From the NCBI RefSeq assembly GCF_035917275.1, contig NZ_CP108508.1, forward strand, positions 3,038,001 to 3,102,000: a stretch of 64,000 nucleotides of DNA. The letters run 5' to 3'. Under the pieces are notes generated by a model. The model ran no database searches. It was not told the DNA's origin and saw only the letters and a list, made by a program, of their open reading frames with translations. Numbering within the stretch: position 1 is the stretch's first letter; each line of letters starts with the position of its first letter. The position numbers and the translations under genes were made by a program. Positions 53,201 to 62,235 of the stretch are shown piece after piece. The stretch is from Streptomyces sp. NBC_01237. Its GTDB lineage: Bacteria; Actinomycetota; Actinomycetes; Streptomycetales; Streptomycetaceae.

Positions 53201-54847
53201 ATGCCCAAGACCACCCTCAGCCGCGAAGAGATCCGTTCCTTCGCCCGGCTCAGCCCGTTCGAGCTGAAGGACAAGTTCATCACGATCGCCCAGTCGGCGC
53301 AGAGCGACAAGCCCGGACAGAAGGGCAGGACGACGCGGGCCATGCTCAACGCGGGCCGCGGCAACCCGAACTGGGTGGCCACCGGCCCCCGCGAGGCGTA
53401 CCACGCGCTCGGCTACTTCGCGATCTCCGAGTCCCGCCGGGTGTGGACGGCCGACAACCTGGGCGGCATGCCGGAGGAGGTCGGCTGCGCGGAGCGCTTC
53501 GAGCACTTCATCCGTACGCACCCGGAGCTGCCCGGCATCGAGCTGCTCAAGGCGAGCGTGGATCTGGCGGTCAAGCGGTTCGGCTTCGACCCCGATGCCT
53601 TCGTCCACGAGCTGGCGGACTCCTCGATCGGCGACAACTACCCGGTGCCCGGCCGGATTCTGCATCACACCGAGCAGATCGTGCGCGGGTACGTCGCGGA
53701 CGAGATGTTCGACCACCGGCCGCCCGCCGGACAGAACCTGAGCCTGTTCGCCACCGAGGGCGGTACGGCGGCGATGTGCTACATCTTCGACTCGCTGCTG
53801 AAGAACGGGATTCTGAAGAAGGGTGACCGGATCGCCCTGATGGTCCCGGTGTTCACCCCGTACCTGGAGATCCCGGAGCTGGACACGTACGACTTCGACG
53901 TGGTCCGTGTCGAGGCCAGTCTGTTCACGGAGACCGGGGTGCGGCAGTGGCGCTACCCGGAGGAGGAGATCGCCAAGCTCGCCGACCCGACGGTGAAGAT
54001 GGTCTGCTGCGTCAATCCCAGCAATCCGCCCTCGCTGGCGCTCTCCACGAGGGTCTCCGAGCAGATCATGTCGATCGTCGCCGAGCAGAACCCGAATCTG
54101 ATCATCGTGACCGACGATGTGTACGGCACCTTCGTGGAGGGCTTCCGCTCGCTCGCCGCCGATCTGCCGCGCAACACGATCCTCGTGTACTCCTACTCCA
54201 AGCACTACGGCGCCACGGGCTGGCGGCTCGGGGTGATCGGGCTGCACGACGACAACGTGATCGACGCGATGCTGGCGGCGCAGGGCCCGGACGAGAAGGC
54301 CCGGCTGAACGAGCGGTACGGGACGCTGTCGCTGGAGCCGGAGAAGATCACGTTCATCGACCGGCTGGTCGCGGACTCCCGGCAGGTGGCGCTGAACCAC
54401 ACCGCCGGGCTGTCGCTCCCCCACCAGGTGATGATGTCGCTCTTCTCGCTCTTCGACATGCTGGACGAGGGCCAGGCGTACAAGCACCGCATCCGTGCCA
54501 TCGTGCGTCAGCGCCTGGAACTCCTGCTGGAGGGCGTCCACATGAAGATCTCCGAGGATCCCAAGCGGGCCGCGTACTACATCGAACTGGACCTGCTCGC
54601 GGAGGCCGAACGCGTCCACGGGAAGCCGTTCGCCGACTTCCTGGAGAAGAACTACGAACCGGTCGACCCGCTGTTCCGGCTGGCCGAGCAGACCTCGGTG
54701 GTGCTGCTGAACGGTGGCGGCTTCGACGGGCCGGAGTGGTCGGTACGGGTGTCGCTGGCCAACCTGGACGACCTGGACTACCTGAAGATCGGCCACCATC
54801 TGCGGGCGATCTTCGACGAGTACGCGCAGGAGTGGCAGGGGCGGTAG
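53201..54847 (+). CDS. aspD: Aspartate 4-decarboxylase / aspartate aminotransferase (AspD type)
   Basis: 548 residues, the long aminotransferase-fold form typical of AspD (ordinary aspartate aminotransferases are ~400). Features: MLNAGRGNPNWVATGPREAY, LFATEGGTAAMCYIFDSLL, MVCCVNPSNPPSLALS, VTDDVYGTFVEGF, and YSYSKHYGATGWRLGVIG with the PLP-Lys (K334), then WSVRVSLANL with the carboxylate-binding Arg. It releases CO2 from aspartate to give alanine, consuming a proton. Combined with AspT exchange this generates proton-motive force, as shown for the lactic-acid bacterium Tetragenococcus. Third gene of the operon. Confidence 0.93.
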   Translation: MPKTTLSREEIRSFARLSPFELKDKFITIAQSAQSDKPGQKGRTTRAMLNAGRGNPNWVATGPREAYHALGYFAISESRRVWTADNLGGMPEEVGCAERFEHFIRTHPELPGIELLKASVDLAVKRFGFDPDAFVHELADSSIGDNYPVPGRILHHTEQIVRGYVADEMFDHRPPAGQNLSLFATEGGTAAMCYIFDSLLKNGILKKGDRIALMVPVFTPYLEIPELDTYDFDVVRVEASLFTETGVRQWRYPEEEIAKLADPTVKMVCCVNPSNPPSLALSTRVSEQIMSIVAEQNPNLIIVTDDVYGTFVEGFRSLAADLPRNTILVYSYSKHYGATGWRLGVIGLHDDNVIDAMLAAQGPDEKARLNERYGTLSLEPEKITFIDRLVADSRQVALNHTAGLSLPHQVMMSLFSLFDMLDEGQAYKHRIRAIVRQRLELLLEGVHMKISEDPKRAAYYIELDLLAEAERVHGKPFADFLEKNYEPVDPLFRLAEQTSVVLLNGGGFDGPEWSVRVSLANLDDLDYLKIGHHLRAIFDEYAQEWQGR

Positions 54848-54861
54848 GCCCCCGGTCCAGG

Positions 54862-54895
54862 TGCTGCGGGGCGCCGGGTCAGGCGCCCCGCAGCA
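54862..54895. terminator. Bidirectional terminator that also encodes the GntR C-terminus
   Basis: TGCTGCGGGGCGCC (54862–54875) pairs perfectly with GGCGCCCCGCAGCA (54882–54895), loop of 6. The right arm contains the last codons of the GntR gene (minus strand, MLRGA). It ends the aspT-aspT-aspD transcript 15 bp after its stop. Confidence 0.88.
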
Positions 54896-55601
54896 TACCG
54901 AGAGTGGCCTCCAGCTCGGCCCTGGCGGTCCGTGCCGCCTCCTGCGCGTCGCCCGCGACCACGGCCCGGACGAGGGCGGCGTGAGTGTCCTCGCCGTGGC
55001 CGGGGTGGGCGGTGCGCAGGTCCAGCAGATCGACGAGGTCGATCAGGCCCTGGCGCAGGGCGGGGGCGAACTCCGCGAAGAGATCGGTGAGTACGGGGTT
55101 GTGGGCGGCGGCCACGACCGCCCGGTGCAGGGCGATGTCCGCGTCGACGAACTCCGCGTCCCCCCAGCTGCTCGCCGCCCGGCGGGCCGCCATCGCCCCG
55201 TCCAGGGCGACGAGGTCGTCCTCGGTGCGGCGCTCGGCGGCGAGCCGGGCCGCCTCGACCTCGACGATCATCCGGACCTCGTAGACATCGGTGACCGCGG
55301 CCCGGCGCAGCCGCGTGGGCCAGTCCTCGTGCGGACGGTCGGCGATGACGAAGACCCCGGCGCCCTGCCGGGCCTGGACCAGCCCGGTCGCGGCCAGGGC
55401 GCGCACGGCCTCGCGGACCGTGGAGCGGCCGACCCCGAGGGTCTTGGCCAGGGTGGTCTCGCCGGGGATCTTCGTGCCGACCGGCCACTGTCCGCCGGTG
55501 ATCTGCTCGCGCAGGTGGTCCGTGGCCTGTTCGACGAGGGGACTGGGGCGGAGCGGGCCGAGGGGACGGCCGAGCGGACCGGGCGAGGACACGGGTTTCA
55601 C
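54879..55601 (-). CDS. GntR family regulator, FadR/FCD subfamily
   Basis: 240 residues. Winged helix (~24–85): EQATDHLREQITGGQWPVGTKIPGETTLAKTLGVGRSTVREAVRALAATGLV (read in parts), then the FCD helical domain with the metal-binding Asp/His pattern (VYEVRMIVEVEAARLAA, FVDADIALHRAVVAAAHNPVL, HAALVRAVVAGD). The GTG start lies in ACCTGTCAGGT (55600–55610), a near-palindrome that could be its operator. It is convergent with aspD and divergent from leuA; which it controls is not shown by sequence. Confidence 0.88.
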   Translation of the reverse strand: MKPVSSPGPLGRPLGPLRPSPLVEQATDHLREQITGGQWPVGTKIPGETTLAKTLGVGRSTVREAVRALAATGLVQARQGAGVFVIADRPHEDWPTRLRRAAVTDVYEVRMIVEVEAARLAAERRTEDDLVALDGAMAARRAASSWGDAEFVDADIALHRAVVAAAHNPVLTDLFAEFAPALRQGLIDLVDLLDLRTAHPGHGEDTHAALVRAVVAGDAQEAARTARAELEATLGMLRGA

Positions 55602-55645
55602 CTGTCAGGTTGTCTGAGGACTTGTTCGGTGGCTACTGTACCGGC

Positions 55646-55693
55646 ATGACGCTCAGCGGTCTCCTTCTTCTCGGCTGCCGCGGCGGGGCCTGA
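55646..55693 (+). CDS. leuA leader peptide
   Basis: A 15-codon frame, [15 protein letters not shown], with four consecutive Leu codons (CTC CTT CTT CTC) after one more CTC. CTT is rare in this genome. It is followed directly by competing stem-loops and then leuA, the layout of leucine-responsive attenuation described for actinobacterial leuA genes. Confidence 0.75.
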   Translation: MTLSGLLLLGCRGGA

Positions 55694-55694
55694 A

Positions 55695-55737
55695 GCGACC
55701 GGCACCCCGCCGCGGGGTGCCGTGCTGCGCCGGTCGC
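55695..55737 (+). promoter_or_regulatory. leuA attenuator stem-loops
   Basis: Two overlapping hairpins. The inner pairs GGCACCCCG (55701–55709) with CGGGGTGCC (55713–55721). The outer pairs GCGACCGGC (55695–55703) with GCCGGTCGC (55729–55737). They share GGC (55701–55703), so they compete at the base. Ribosome position on the leader could choose between them. No U-tract is visible; control of translation is as plausible as termination. Confidence 0.6.
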
Positions 55738-55766
55738 GTCCGGCGACCCGAGAAGAGACCGTTTCC

Positions 55767-57599
55767 ATGTCCGACGTCATGCCCGGCTTTCTGCCCGACT
55801 CCACCTCCGGCGTCATGTCCGGCCCCGCCTCCGGCTCCACGTCCTCGACGCACGGCTTCCCCACCCTCCGTACGCCGCGCGGCCCCGTCCCGGCCGGTGC
55901 GCCCGCCTGGAACCCGCAGCGCGCCAGCGAGATGCCCTCGCACCGCTACCGCTCCGCCTTCGACCGCGTCGAACTGCCCCTGACCGGCCGTCGCTGGCCC
56001 GACGCCCGGATCGAGCAGGCTCCCCTGTGGGTGCCGGTCGACCTGCGGGACGGCAACCAGGCGCTGGCCGAACCGATGGACACCCCGCGCAAGCGCCGGA
56101 TGTTCGACCTGCTGGTGACGATGGGGTTCAAGGAGATCGAGGTCGGCTACCCCTCCGCGAGCCGGACGGACTTCGACTTCGTACGGCATCTGGTGGAGAG
56201 CGGGGCGGTGCCCGGCGATGTCACCCCCGTCGTCTTCACCCCGGCCAGGGCCGACCTGATCGAGCGGACCTTCGCGTCCGTGGCGGGGATGGACCGCGCG
56301 GTCGTGCACCTCTACATCCCGACGGCGCCGGTCTGGCGCGAGGTGGTGCTGGGCCGCAGCCGGGCCGAGGTGCACGGGGTGATCCGGGAGGCGGCGACAC
56401 AGATGGCGCGGCTCGCGGCGGCGGCACCGGACACGGACATCCGGTTCGAGTTCTCCCCCGAGGTCTTCATCCTCACCGAGCCGGACTTCATCCTGGAGAT
56501 CTGCGACAGCCTGACCGAGCTGTGGGACGCCTCCCCCGACCGGCCGGTGATCCACAACCTCCCGGCCACGGTGGAGATCGCGACGCCGAACGTGTACGCG
56601 GACCAGATCGAGTACATGCACCGGAACCTGGCCCGGCGGGACTCGGTGATCCTCTCGGTGCACCCGCACCACGACCGCGGTACGGGGGTGGCCTGCGCCG
56701 AACTGGCGGTGCTGGCGGGCGCCCAGCGCGTGGAGGGCTGCCTGTTCGGCAACGGGGAGCGCACGGGCAACGTGGACCTGGTGAACCTCGCGCTGAACCT
56801 GCACGCCCAGGGGGTCGACCCGATGATCGACTTCTCCGACATCGACGAGATCCGCCGCACGGTCGAGCACTGCAACCGGCTGCCGGTGCCGCCGCGCCAC
56901 CCGTACGGCGGCGACCTCGTCTACACCGCGTTCTCCGGTACCCACCAGGACGCCATCAGCAAGGGCCTGGCCCACCAGGAGACGAGCGGTTCCACGCTCT
57001 GGTCGGTGCCGTACCTGCCGATCGACCCGGCCGACGTGGGCCGTACTTACGAGGCGGTCATCCGGGTCAACAGCCAGTCCGGCAAGGGCGGCATCGCCCA
57101 TCTGCTGCACAGCAACTACGGCGTGGACCTGCCGGCCGCGATGCGGGCCGACTTCTCCCGTACGGTGCAGGCGGCCACGGACGACAGCGGGCTGGAGGCC
57201 ACCCCGAAGGACCTGTGGGAGCTGTTCGGGGCGACGTATCTGACGCCGGGACGGGACGGCGCGGTCGCCCTCACCTCCTGGACGGCGGACCGCGGCCCGA
57301 CGGGGGAGCACCGCTTCGTCTGCACGCTCCGGACGGACGACGGCCTGCGCGAGGGCGACTACGAGGGCACGGGCAACGGCCCCGTGTCGGCGTTCACGCA
57401 CGCGCTGGCGGGTGCGGGGATCGAGGTCGAGATCCTCACCTACACGCAGCACGCGACGGGGCGGGGCCAGGGCAGCCCCGCGATGGCGTACGTGGAATGC
57501 CTGGTCGGCGGGCGGCGGTACTGGGGCGCGGGCCAGGACACATCCGTGCTGACCGCCTCGGTGACGGCCGTGCTCTCGGCGGTGAACCGGGCGGCCTGA
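55767..57599 (+). CDS. leuA: 2-isopropylmalate synthase
   Basis: 610 residues, the long actinobacterial form. Catalytic TIM barrel (~75–380): [16 protein letters not shown] with the Arg-Asp pair, [46 protein letters not shown] with the metal HxH, and [17 protein letters not shown]. The C-terminal regulatory domain (~480–605) binds leucine. It condenses acetyl-CoA with 2-oxoisovalerate, the first committed step to leucine. ATG 55767 follows AGAAGAGACC; upstream codons in the frame belong to the attenuator. The first ~40 residues are a Ser/Pro-rich tail. Confidence 0.95.
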   Translation: MSDVMPGFLPDSTSGVMSGPASGSTSSTHGFPTLRTPRGPVPAGAPAWNPQRASEMPSHRYRSAFDRVELPLTGRRWPDARIEQAPLWVPVDLRDGNQALAEPMDTPRKRRMFDLLVTMGFKEIEVGYPSASRTDFDFVRHLVESGAVPGDVTPVVFTPARADLIERTFASVAGMDRAVVHLYIPTAPVWREVVLGRSRAEVHGVIREAATQMARLAAAAPDTDIRFEFSPEVFILTEPDFILEICDSLTELWDASPDRPVIHNLPATVEIATPNVYADQIEYMHRNLARRDSVILSVHPHHDRGTGVACAELAVLAGAQRVEGCLFGNGERTGNVDLVNLALNLHAQGVDPMIDFSDIDEIRRTVEHCNRLPVPPRHPYGGDLVYTAFSGTHQDAISKGLAHQETSGSTLWSVPYLPIDPADVGRTYEAVIRVNSQSGKGGIAHLLHSNYGVDLPAAMRADFSRTVQAATDDSGLEATPKDLWELFGATYLTPGRDGAVALTSWTADRGPTGEHRFVCTLRTDDGLREGDYEGTGNGPVSAFTHALAGAGIEVEILTYTQHATGRGQGSPAMAYVECLVGGRRYWGAGQDTSVLTASVTAVLSAVNRAA

Positions 57600-57844
57600 G
57601 CGATCCGGAGCCGCGGAGGCGCGCGTCGGCGGGGACGGGGCGCGCACCCCGGCCGGGGTGGGGGGATGGGGACCGGCCGGGGCACGCGGGCGGTGGGTGG
57701 CTGCGGGAGCACGTTAGCGGCACCGATTCCGGCAAAAGGGGTGATCCGGTCCGGAGTCGCCGTTCTTAGGGCGGGCTTAAGGGACCCATCGGCGCGGGTT
57801 AATGGTGCGGGGCGGCGGTGGCCCGGGGTGCGGGTCTTCGCGGG

Positions 57845-59302
57845 TCAGCGGCTCGGCCCCGCGCCGCGGGTGCCCCGGACCTCCGCGTTCCGGCGGATCT
57901 TCCCGCGTCGCTGCCGGCCCACCCGTCGCCCGTGTCCCCGGCCGCCCCGCTCCGGTCTGCTCCCGTGCAGTCCGATCCAGATCCGGACCTCCGTACCGCC
58001 GAGCACCGAACGGCCGATCCGCAGGTCGCCACCGGTGGCCTCGGCGACCCGGCGCACGATGTCCAGGCCGAGTCCGGTCGACCCCACCGCGCCCGCCGCC
58101 CCGCCCCGGCCGCTGGAACCCCGGGCCAGGGCCGCCTCCGGGTCGGCGATCCCGGGACCCGCGTCCGAGACCAGCACGATCACCGCGTCACCGCTGTGGT
58201 GCACATCGACCGCGAAGGCGGTGCCCTCCGGGGTGTGCCGGAAGACATTGCCGAGCAACGCGTCCAGCGCGGCGGCCAGTTCGGGCCGGGCGACCGGGAT
58301 GCGTACCGTACGTTCCACTCCCGCGAGGCGCACCTCGCGCCCCTCGTCCTCGGCGAGCGCCGACCAGAAGCCCATCCGCTCCCGGATCACCTCGGACGCG
58401 TCGCAGCCGGCCCCCGCACCCTTCTGTACGCCCTGGGCCTGCGGGCGCTGCTCGCGGGCGGTACGGATGATCGTGTCGACCTCGTGCTCCAACTGCTCGA
58501 CCGCGGCCCGGGTCTGCTCGGCGGCCGGGCCCTCGCCCAGCGAGGCGGCGTTGAGCCGGAGCACCGTGAGGGGGGTGCGCAGCCGGTGCGAGAGGTCGGC
58601 GGCCAGTTCCCGTTCGTTGGCCAGGAGCTGGACGACCTGGTCGGCCATCGAGTTGAACGCCACGGCGGCGGACCGCAGTTCGGTGGGCCCCTCCTCCGGG
58701 ACCCTGGTTCCGAGCCTGCCCTCCCCCAGGTCCTGGGCGGCGCCCGCGAGCCGCTGGGCGGGCTCCACCATGCGTACGCCGAGCCGGTCGGCGACCGCCA
58801 CCGAGCCGACGATCAGCGCGATGCCGACACCCGCCAGCATCAGCCAGGCGGTGGTCACCCCGTGGGAGACCTCGCCCTCGGGCACGAACACCTCGACGAC
58901 GGCGATGTCCCCGGAGCCCAGCGCGACGGGCGTGAGCAGCGCGGAGCCGCCCCGCACCGCGGTGATGGAGGCACGCCCGTCCTTCCGGACGGTCTCCACG
59001 TCCTCGCGCGGAGCACGCCGGGTGCCGATCTCCAATGCCCGGCGCCCCGGTTCGTCGGCGGCCGGGACATGGACGGCGAGCCGCCCCTCGTCGCCCGGTT
59101 CGGTGGACAGGACGGCCCGGGTCAGCTCCTTGCGGTCGGTGGTGATGGAGAGGGTCGGCCCGATCGTGGCGGCCTGCCGTTCCGCGTCGGAGAAGGCCCG
59201 GTCGCTGGCCATCTCCTTGACGACGAGGCCGAGCGGCACGGCGAACGCGATCGCGACCATGGCGGTGACCGCCAGACAGACCTTGGCCAGGGCCCATCTC
59301 AT
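57845..59302 (-). CDS. Membrane sensor histidine kinase
   Basis: 485 residues. One N-terminal transmembrane helix, an extracytoplasmic sensor (~28–145), a second helix (AWLMLAGVGIALIVGSVAVA), HAMP (~170–225), then H-box ELAADLSHRLRTPL, N-box ALLGNVFRHTPEGT, G-boxes VSDAGPGI and STGLGLDIVRRV. The C-terminal ~35 residues are very Arg/Gly-rich. ATG 59302 overlaps the response-regulator stop by 4 bp. Signal unknown. Convergent with leuA. Confidence 0.93.
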   Translation of the reverse strand: MRWALAKVCLAVTAMVAIAFAVPLGLVVKEMASDRAFSDAERQAATIGPTLSITTDRKELTRAVLSTEPGDEGRLAVHVPAADEPGRRALEIGTRRAPREDVETVRKDGRASITAVRGGSALLTPVALGSGDIAVVEVFVPEGEVSHGVTTAWLMLAGVGIALIVGSVAVADRLGVRMVEPAQRLAGAAQDLGEGRLGTRVPEEGPTELRSAAVAFNSMADQVVQLLANERELAADLSHRLRTPLTVLRLNAASLGEGPAAEQTRAAVEQLEHEVDTIIRTAREQRPQAQGVQKGAGAGCDASEVIRERMGFWSALAEDEGREVRLAGVERTVRIPVARPELAAALDALLGNVFRHTPEGTAFAVDVHHSGDAVIVLVSDAGPGIADPEAALARGSSGRGGAAGAVGSTGLGLDIVRRVAEATGGDLRIGRSVLGGTEVRIWIGLHGSRPERGGRGHGRRVGRQRRGKIRRNAEVRGTRGAGPSR

Positions 59303-60003
59303 GCGGGCGGCTCCGGGGCCGGTGGCTGGAGCTTCACGCCGACGCCGCGCAGGGTGTGCAGATAGCGCGGGCGGGCCGCGGTCTCGCCCAGCTTGCGGCG
59401 CAGCCACGACAGATGGACGTCGATGGTCTGGTCGTCGCCGTAGGACTGCTGCCAGACCTCGGCCAGCAGTTCCTTGCGCGGGACGACGACGCCCGGCCGC
59501 CCCGCGAGGAAGGTCAGCAGGTCGAATTCACGGCGGGTCAGATCGATGGCCGTGCCGTCCAGTTCGGCCTGGCGGCGCAGCGGGTCGATGGCGAGCCCGC
59601 CGACCCGGATGACCCTGGGCGGCGGCGCCTCACCGCCCGAGGCGCGCGAGCGGCGCAGCACGGCGGCCATCCGCGCCGAGAGGTGTTCGACCGAGAACGG
59701 CTTGGTCAGATAGTCGTCCGCACCGTCGTTGAGCAGCCGTACGATCTCGCTCTCGTCGTCCCGCGCGGTGGCGATGATCACTGGTACGTCGGTGATGGAC
59801 CGGAGCATCTTCAGCGCCTCGGCGCCGTCGAGATCGGGCAGTCCGAGATCCAGGACGACCACGTCGAAGCCGTGGTGCGCGACCTCGCGCAGCGCTTCGA
59901 GCGCGGTCCCCACACTCCGTACCGTATGAGCGGCCTCACTGAGGTGCCGGATGAGGGCGGAACGTACGAACTGGTCGTCCTCGACCACGAGCACACTTGC
60001 CAT
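59299..60003 (-). CDS. OmpR/PhoB-family response regulator
   Basis: 234 residues. Receiver domain: VLVVEDDQF acid pocket, phospho-acceptor D52 in VVLDLGLPD, Thr in IIATAR, Lys in LTKPF. C-terminal winged helix: IDLTRREFDLLTFLAGRPGVVVPRKELLAEVW and TIDVHLSWLRRKLGE. Partner of the kinase gene that overlaps it. Target genes cannot be inferred. Confidence 0.95.
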   Translation of the reverse strand: MASVLVVEDDQFVRSALIRHLSEAAHTVRSVGTALEALREVAHHGFDVVVLDLGLPDLDGAEALKMLRSITDVPVIIATARDDESEIVRLLNDGADDYLTKPFSVEHLSARMAAVLRRSRASGGEAPPPRVIRVGGLAIDPLRRQAELDGTAIDLTRREFDLLTFLAGRPGVVVPRKELLAEVWQQSYGDDQTIDVHLSWLRRKLGETAARPRYLHTLRGVGVKLQPPAPEPPA

Positions 60004-60084
60004 GGGCGGCACCGTACGCCATTCGACGGCCCCCGGTCCCGCCGCCGGAGGTACGGGGGACAGCACCGGCCGGGGTGGTGCAGG

Positions 60085-60648
60085 ATGTCCCGGATGCAAC
60101 AAGGACTCGTACACGCGATCGCGTGGTCGCTCGCCACCGGGGCGGCGGTCACGCTGTCGTGGTGGGGCGTGCACACGGTGATGGCGGGGACGGCGTACGA
60201 CCCTCCGCGCGCCGTTCCGATCGCGGTGGGCACGCCGGCCCCCGAGGGGACCGGAGAGGCCGGCCGGGAGCCGGTGTCGTCCTCGACCCACCGGGCCGCG
60301 CCTCCCCCGTCGCCGCGCACCACCGATCCGCGTACCTCGGGTCCTGACGCCACGTCGTCGCCGCCGTCCGCCCGGCCCTCCCGGCAGCCGTCCGGCGCCC
60401 GGGCGAAGACATCGGCGCCCGCGGGCGAGGTGAAGGGGTACCGCACGGACGGGGGCCGGGTCGTCTTCGAGCTGGGGAGCGACGCGGCGAAACTGGTCTC
60501 GGCGACCCCGGAGCCGGGCTGGTCGATGCAGGTCTGGACGAACGCGGCCTGGATCCGGGTGAACTTCCATGACGGGGGCGAGGCGACGTACTCGGTGTTC
60601 TGTACCTGGAACGGTCATCCGCCGACGGTCCAGGTCGTCGACCCGTAG
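60085..60648 (+). CDS. Exported or membrane-anchored protein of unknown function
   Basis: 187 residues: one N-terminal hydrophobic helix (HAIAWSLATGAAVTLSWWGVHTVMAG), a long Pro/Ser/Thr linker (~55–115), and a C-terminal beta-rich domain (GEVKGYRTDGGRVVFELG, WSMQVWTNAAWIRVNFHDGG, YSVFCTWNGHPPTVQVVD). It is divergent from the response-regulator gene and conserved beside this two-component pair in streptomycetes as I recall, so it could be a target or accessory sensor (inference). ATG 60094 is an alternative start. Confidence 0.72.
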   Translation: MSRMQQGLVHAIAWSLATGAAVTLSWWGVHTVMAGTAYDPPRAVPIAVGTPAPEGTGEAGREPVSSSTHRAAPPPSPRTTDPRTSGPDATSSPPSARPSRQPSGARAKTSAPAGEVKGYRTDGGRVVFELGSDAAKLVSATPEPGWSMQVWTNAAWIRVNFHDGGEATYSVFCTWNGHPPTVQVVDP

Positions 60649-60717
60649 GTGGCTGCGCGGGGCCGGGTGTGCGCGGGATGCCGGGCCGGGTGTGCGCGTG
60701 TGTACGGGCCCCCGGCG

Positions 60718-61629
60718 TCAGGTGAAGGCCGAGGGCGGCGGGGCCGGGGACGGTTTGGCGGCCTCGTCCGTGACGACGGCGGCGCCTCCGGTGAAGTCCG
60801 CGAGCGCCCGCCCGTGTTCGACGCGGCCGGGGTGCGGATCGCTCGCGACCCGACGGGTCAGTTCCGCGACCGCGAGCGGCAGGTCCGAGGCGAGCAGCAC
60901 CGCGTTGCCGAAGCGGCGTCCGCGCCACACGGTCGGGTCGGCGGCGAGCGCCAGTTCCGGGAAGACGGCGGCGGCGGTGGCGATCTGGCCGCGCAGATGG
61001 GCCAGCGGCGGCCCGTCGGCGAGATTGGCGGCGTACTGCCCACCGGGCTTCAGGACCCGGCGCACCTCGGCGAGGAATTCGGCGGAGGTGAGATGGGCGG
61101 GGGTACGGGCCCCGCTGAAGACATCGGCGATGACGAGGTCGGCCCAGCCGTCCTGGATCTTGCCGAGGCCGGCGCGGGCGTCCGTGGAGCGGACCCGGAT
61201 CCGGGCCTGCGGGTCCAGCGGGAGCTCCGCGCGCACCAGTTGGACGAGGGCGGCGTCGACCTCCACGATCTGCTGGGTGGAGCGGGGGCGGGTCGCCGCG
61301 ACGTAACGAGCGAGGGTGAAGGCACCGCCGCCCAGATGGAGGACGTGCAGCGGATGTTGCGCGGGAGCGGCGAGGTCGATGATGTGGCCGATCCTGCGCT
61401 GGTACTCGAAGGAGAGGTACGTCGGGTCGTCGAGGTCCACGTGCGACTGGGGGGCGCCGTCCAGCAGCAGGGTCCAGCCGTGCGGCCGTTCCCGGTCGGG
61501 TATCAGCTCGGCGAGGCCGCCGTCCACCGTCCGGGACGTCCCGGCCCGCTCCCCCTTGCCGGCCCGGCGCTCCTGCTTGCGCGCGGAACCCTTCCGCGCG
61601 CCCCCGGCCGGCGCTCCTCGACGTGCCAC
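60718..61629 (-). CDS. Spermidine-synthase-like methyltransferase-fold protein
   Basis: 303 residues. A Lys/Arg/Gly-rich tail (~30 residues) precedes a Rossmann fold of the spermidine synthase family: SHVDLDDPTYLSFEYQRRIG, HVLHLGGGAFTLARYVA (glycine-rich loop), IVEVDAALVQLVRAEL, RVRSTDARAGL, ADLVIADVFSG, VLKPGGQYAANLAD. The DxD-type polyamine site of true spermidine synthases is not evident, so this is probably the actinobacterial 'fused MFS/spermidine synthase' cognate without the transporter. Reaction unknown. GTG start. Confidence 0.82.
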   Translation of the reverse strand: MARRGAPAGGARKGSARKQERRAGKGERAGTSRTVDGGLAELIPDRERPHGWTLLLDGAPQSHVDLDDPTYLSFEYQRRIGHIIDLAAPAQHPLHVLHLGGGAFTLARYVAATRPRSTQQIVEVDAALVQLVRAELPLDPQARIRVRSTDARAGLGKIQDGWADLVIADVFSGARTPAHLTSAEFLAEVRRVLKPGGQYAANLADGPPLAHLRGQIATAAAVFPELALAADPTVWRGRRFGNAVLLASDLPLAVAELTRRVASDPHPGRVEHGRALADFTGGAAVVTDEAAKPSPAPPPSAFT

Positions 61630-61704
61630 GTTCGCTGATCCTCGCTGATGGGGTCCCGGGGTACCGGCAACGGCGGCAGATCCGCCCGTCCGGCCATTAT
61701 GGGC

Positions 61705-62235
61705 TCAGCTGCAGTTGTCGGCCGCTTCGATCACCCGGGCCGCCTGGTCGAGCGCGGCCCGGAGCGCGGCCGGGTCGGTGACCGGGGCGTCGTCGGCGGG
61801 CGGCAGCAGCCAGCCGGAGCCGGAGACGGGCGGCTCGGCGGGGATGCGCAGCCCGCGGCCGTTCGTGGACGTACAGGCGCTGCCGGGTACGTCCCACGCC
61901 TGGGCGGTGCCCGGCGGCACCAGGAATCCCAGGGTGTCGCAGGTGCCGTCGTGCAGCACCGGGCCGACCGGCTCCTGGTCGGCGCCGCGGCGCAGGATGT
62001 CCACGGCCTCCAGGCCCTGGCGGGACGGGACGGTGACCAGGTCGCAGGGTTCCTCGGCGGATCCGGCCGCGGGGTCGGGCGAAGTCGCCGCCGGACCCGT
62101 GGGACGCGTCGCCGTGCCCGCCGGATCGGCCGCCGCGCCCGTCGGGTTCGCTGCCTCGGCCGTCGGGTTCGTCGTCGTGCCCGTCGAGTTCGTCGCGGTC
62201 GTACGTGAGCCGGTCTCCGAGCCGAGATGCAGCAA
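61705..62235 (-). CDS. Hypothetical protein resembling the tail of actinobacterial primase/polymerase-like proteins
   Basis: About 176 residues if read from TTG 62235, which sits 5 bp behind a very strong GAGGAGGGG. An in-frame ATG at 62253 precedes that block and has no ribosome site. The first ~65 residues are Ala/Thr/Pro repeats (TTNPTAEAANPTGAAADPAG). The rest (LVTVPSRQGLEAVDILRRGADQEPVGPVL, LGFLVPPGTAQAWDVPGSAC, GSGWLLPPADDAPVTDPAAL) resembles the C-terminal part of 'bifunctional DNA primase/polymerase' proteins I know from Streptomyces. Catalytic Asp residues are not visible, so activity is doubtful. Confidence 0.6.
   Translation of the reverse strand: MLHLGSETGSRTTATNSTGTTTNPTAEAANPTGAAADPAGTATRPTGPAATSPDPAAGSAEEPCDLVTVPSRQGLEAVDILRRGADQEPVGPVLHDGTCDTLGFLVPPGTAQAWDVPGSACTSTNGRGLRIPAEPPVSGSGWLLPPADDAPVTDPAALRAALDQAARVIEAADNCS

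Noticed and set aside
57600..57844. Small gene or response-regulator box in the leuA–kinase gap (TTCTTAGGGCGGGCTTAAGG)
   Set aside because: The motif lies between two convergent gene ends, where no promoter is expected, and no frame has a ribosome site.
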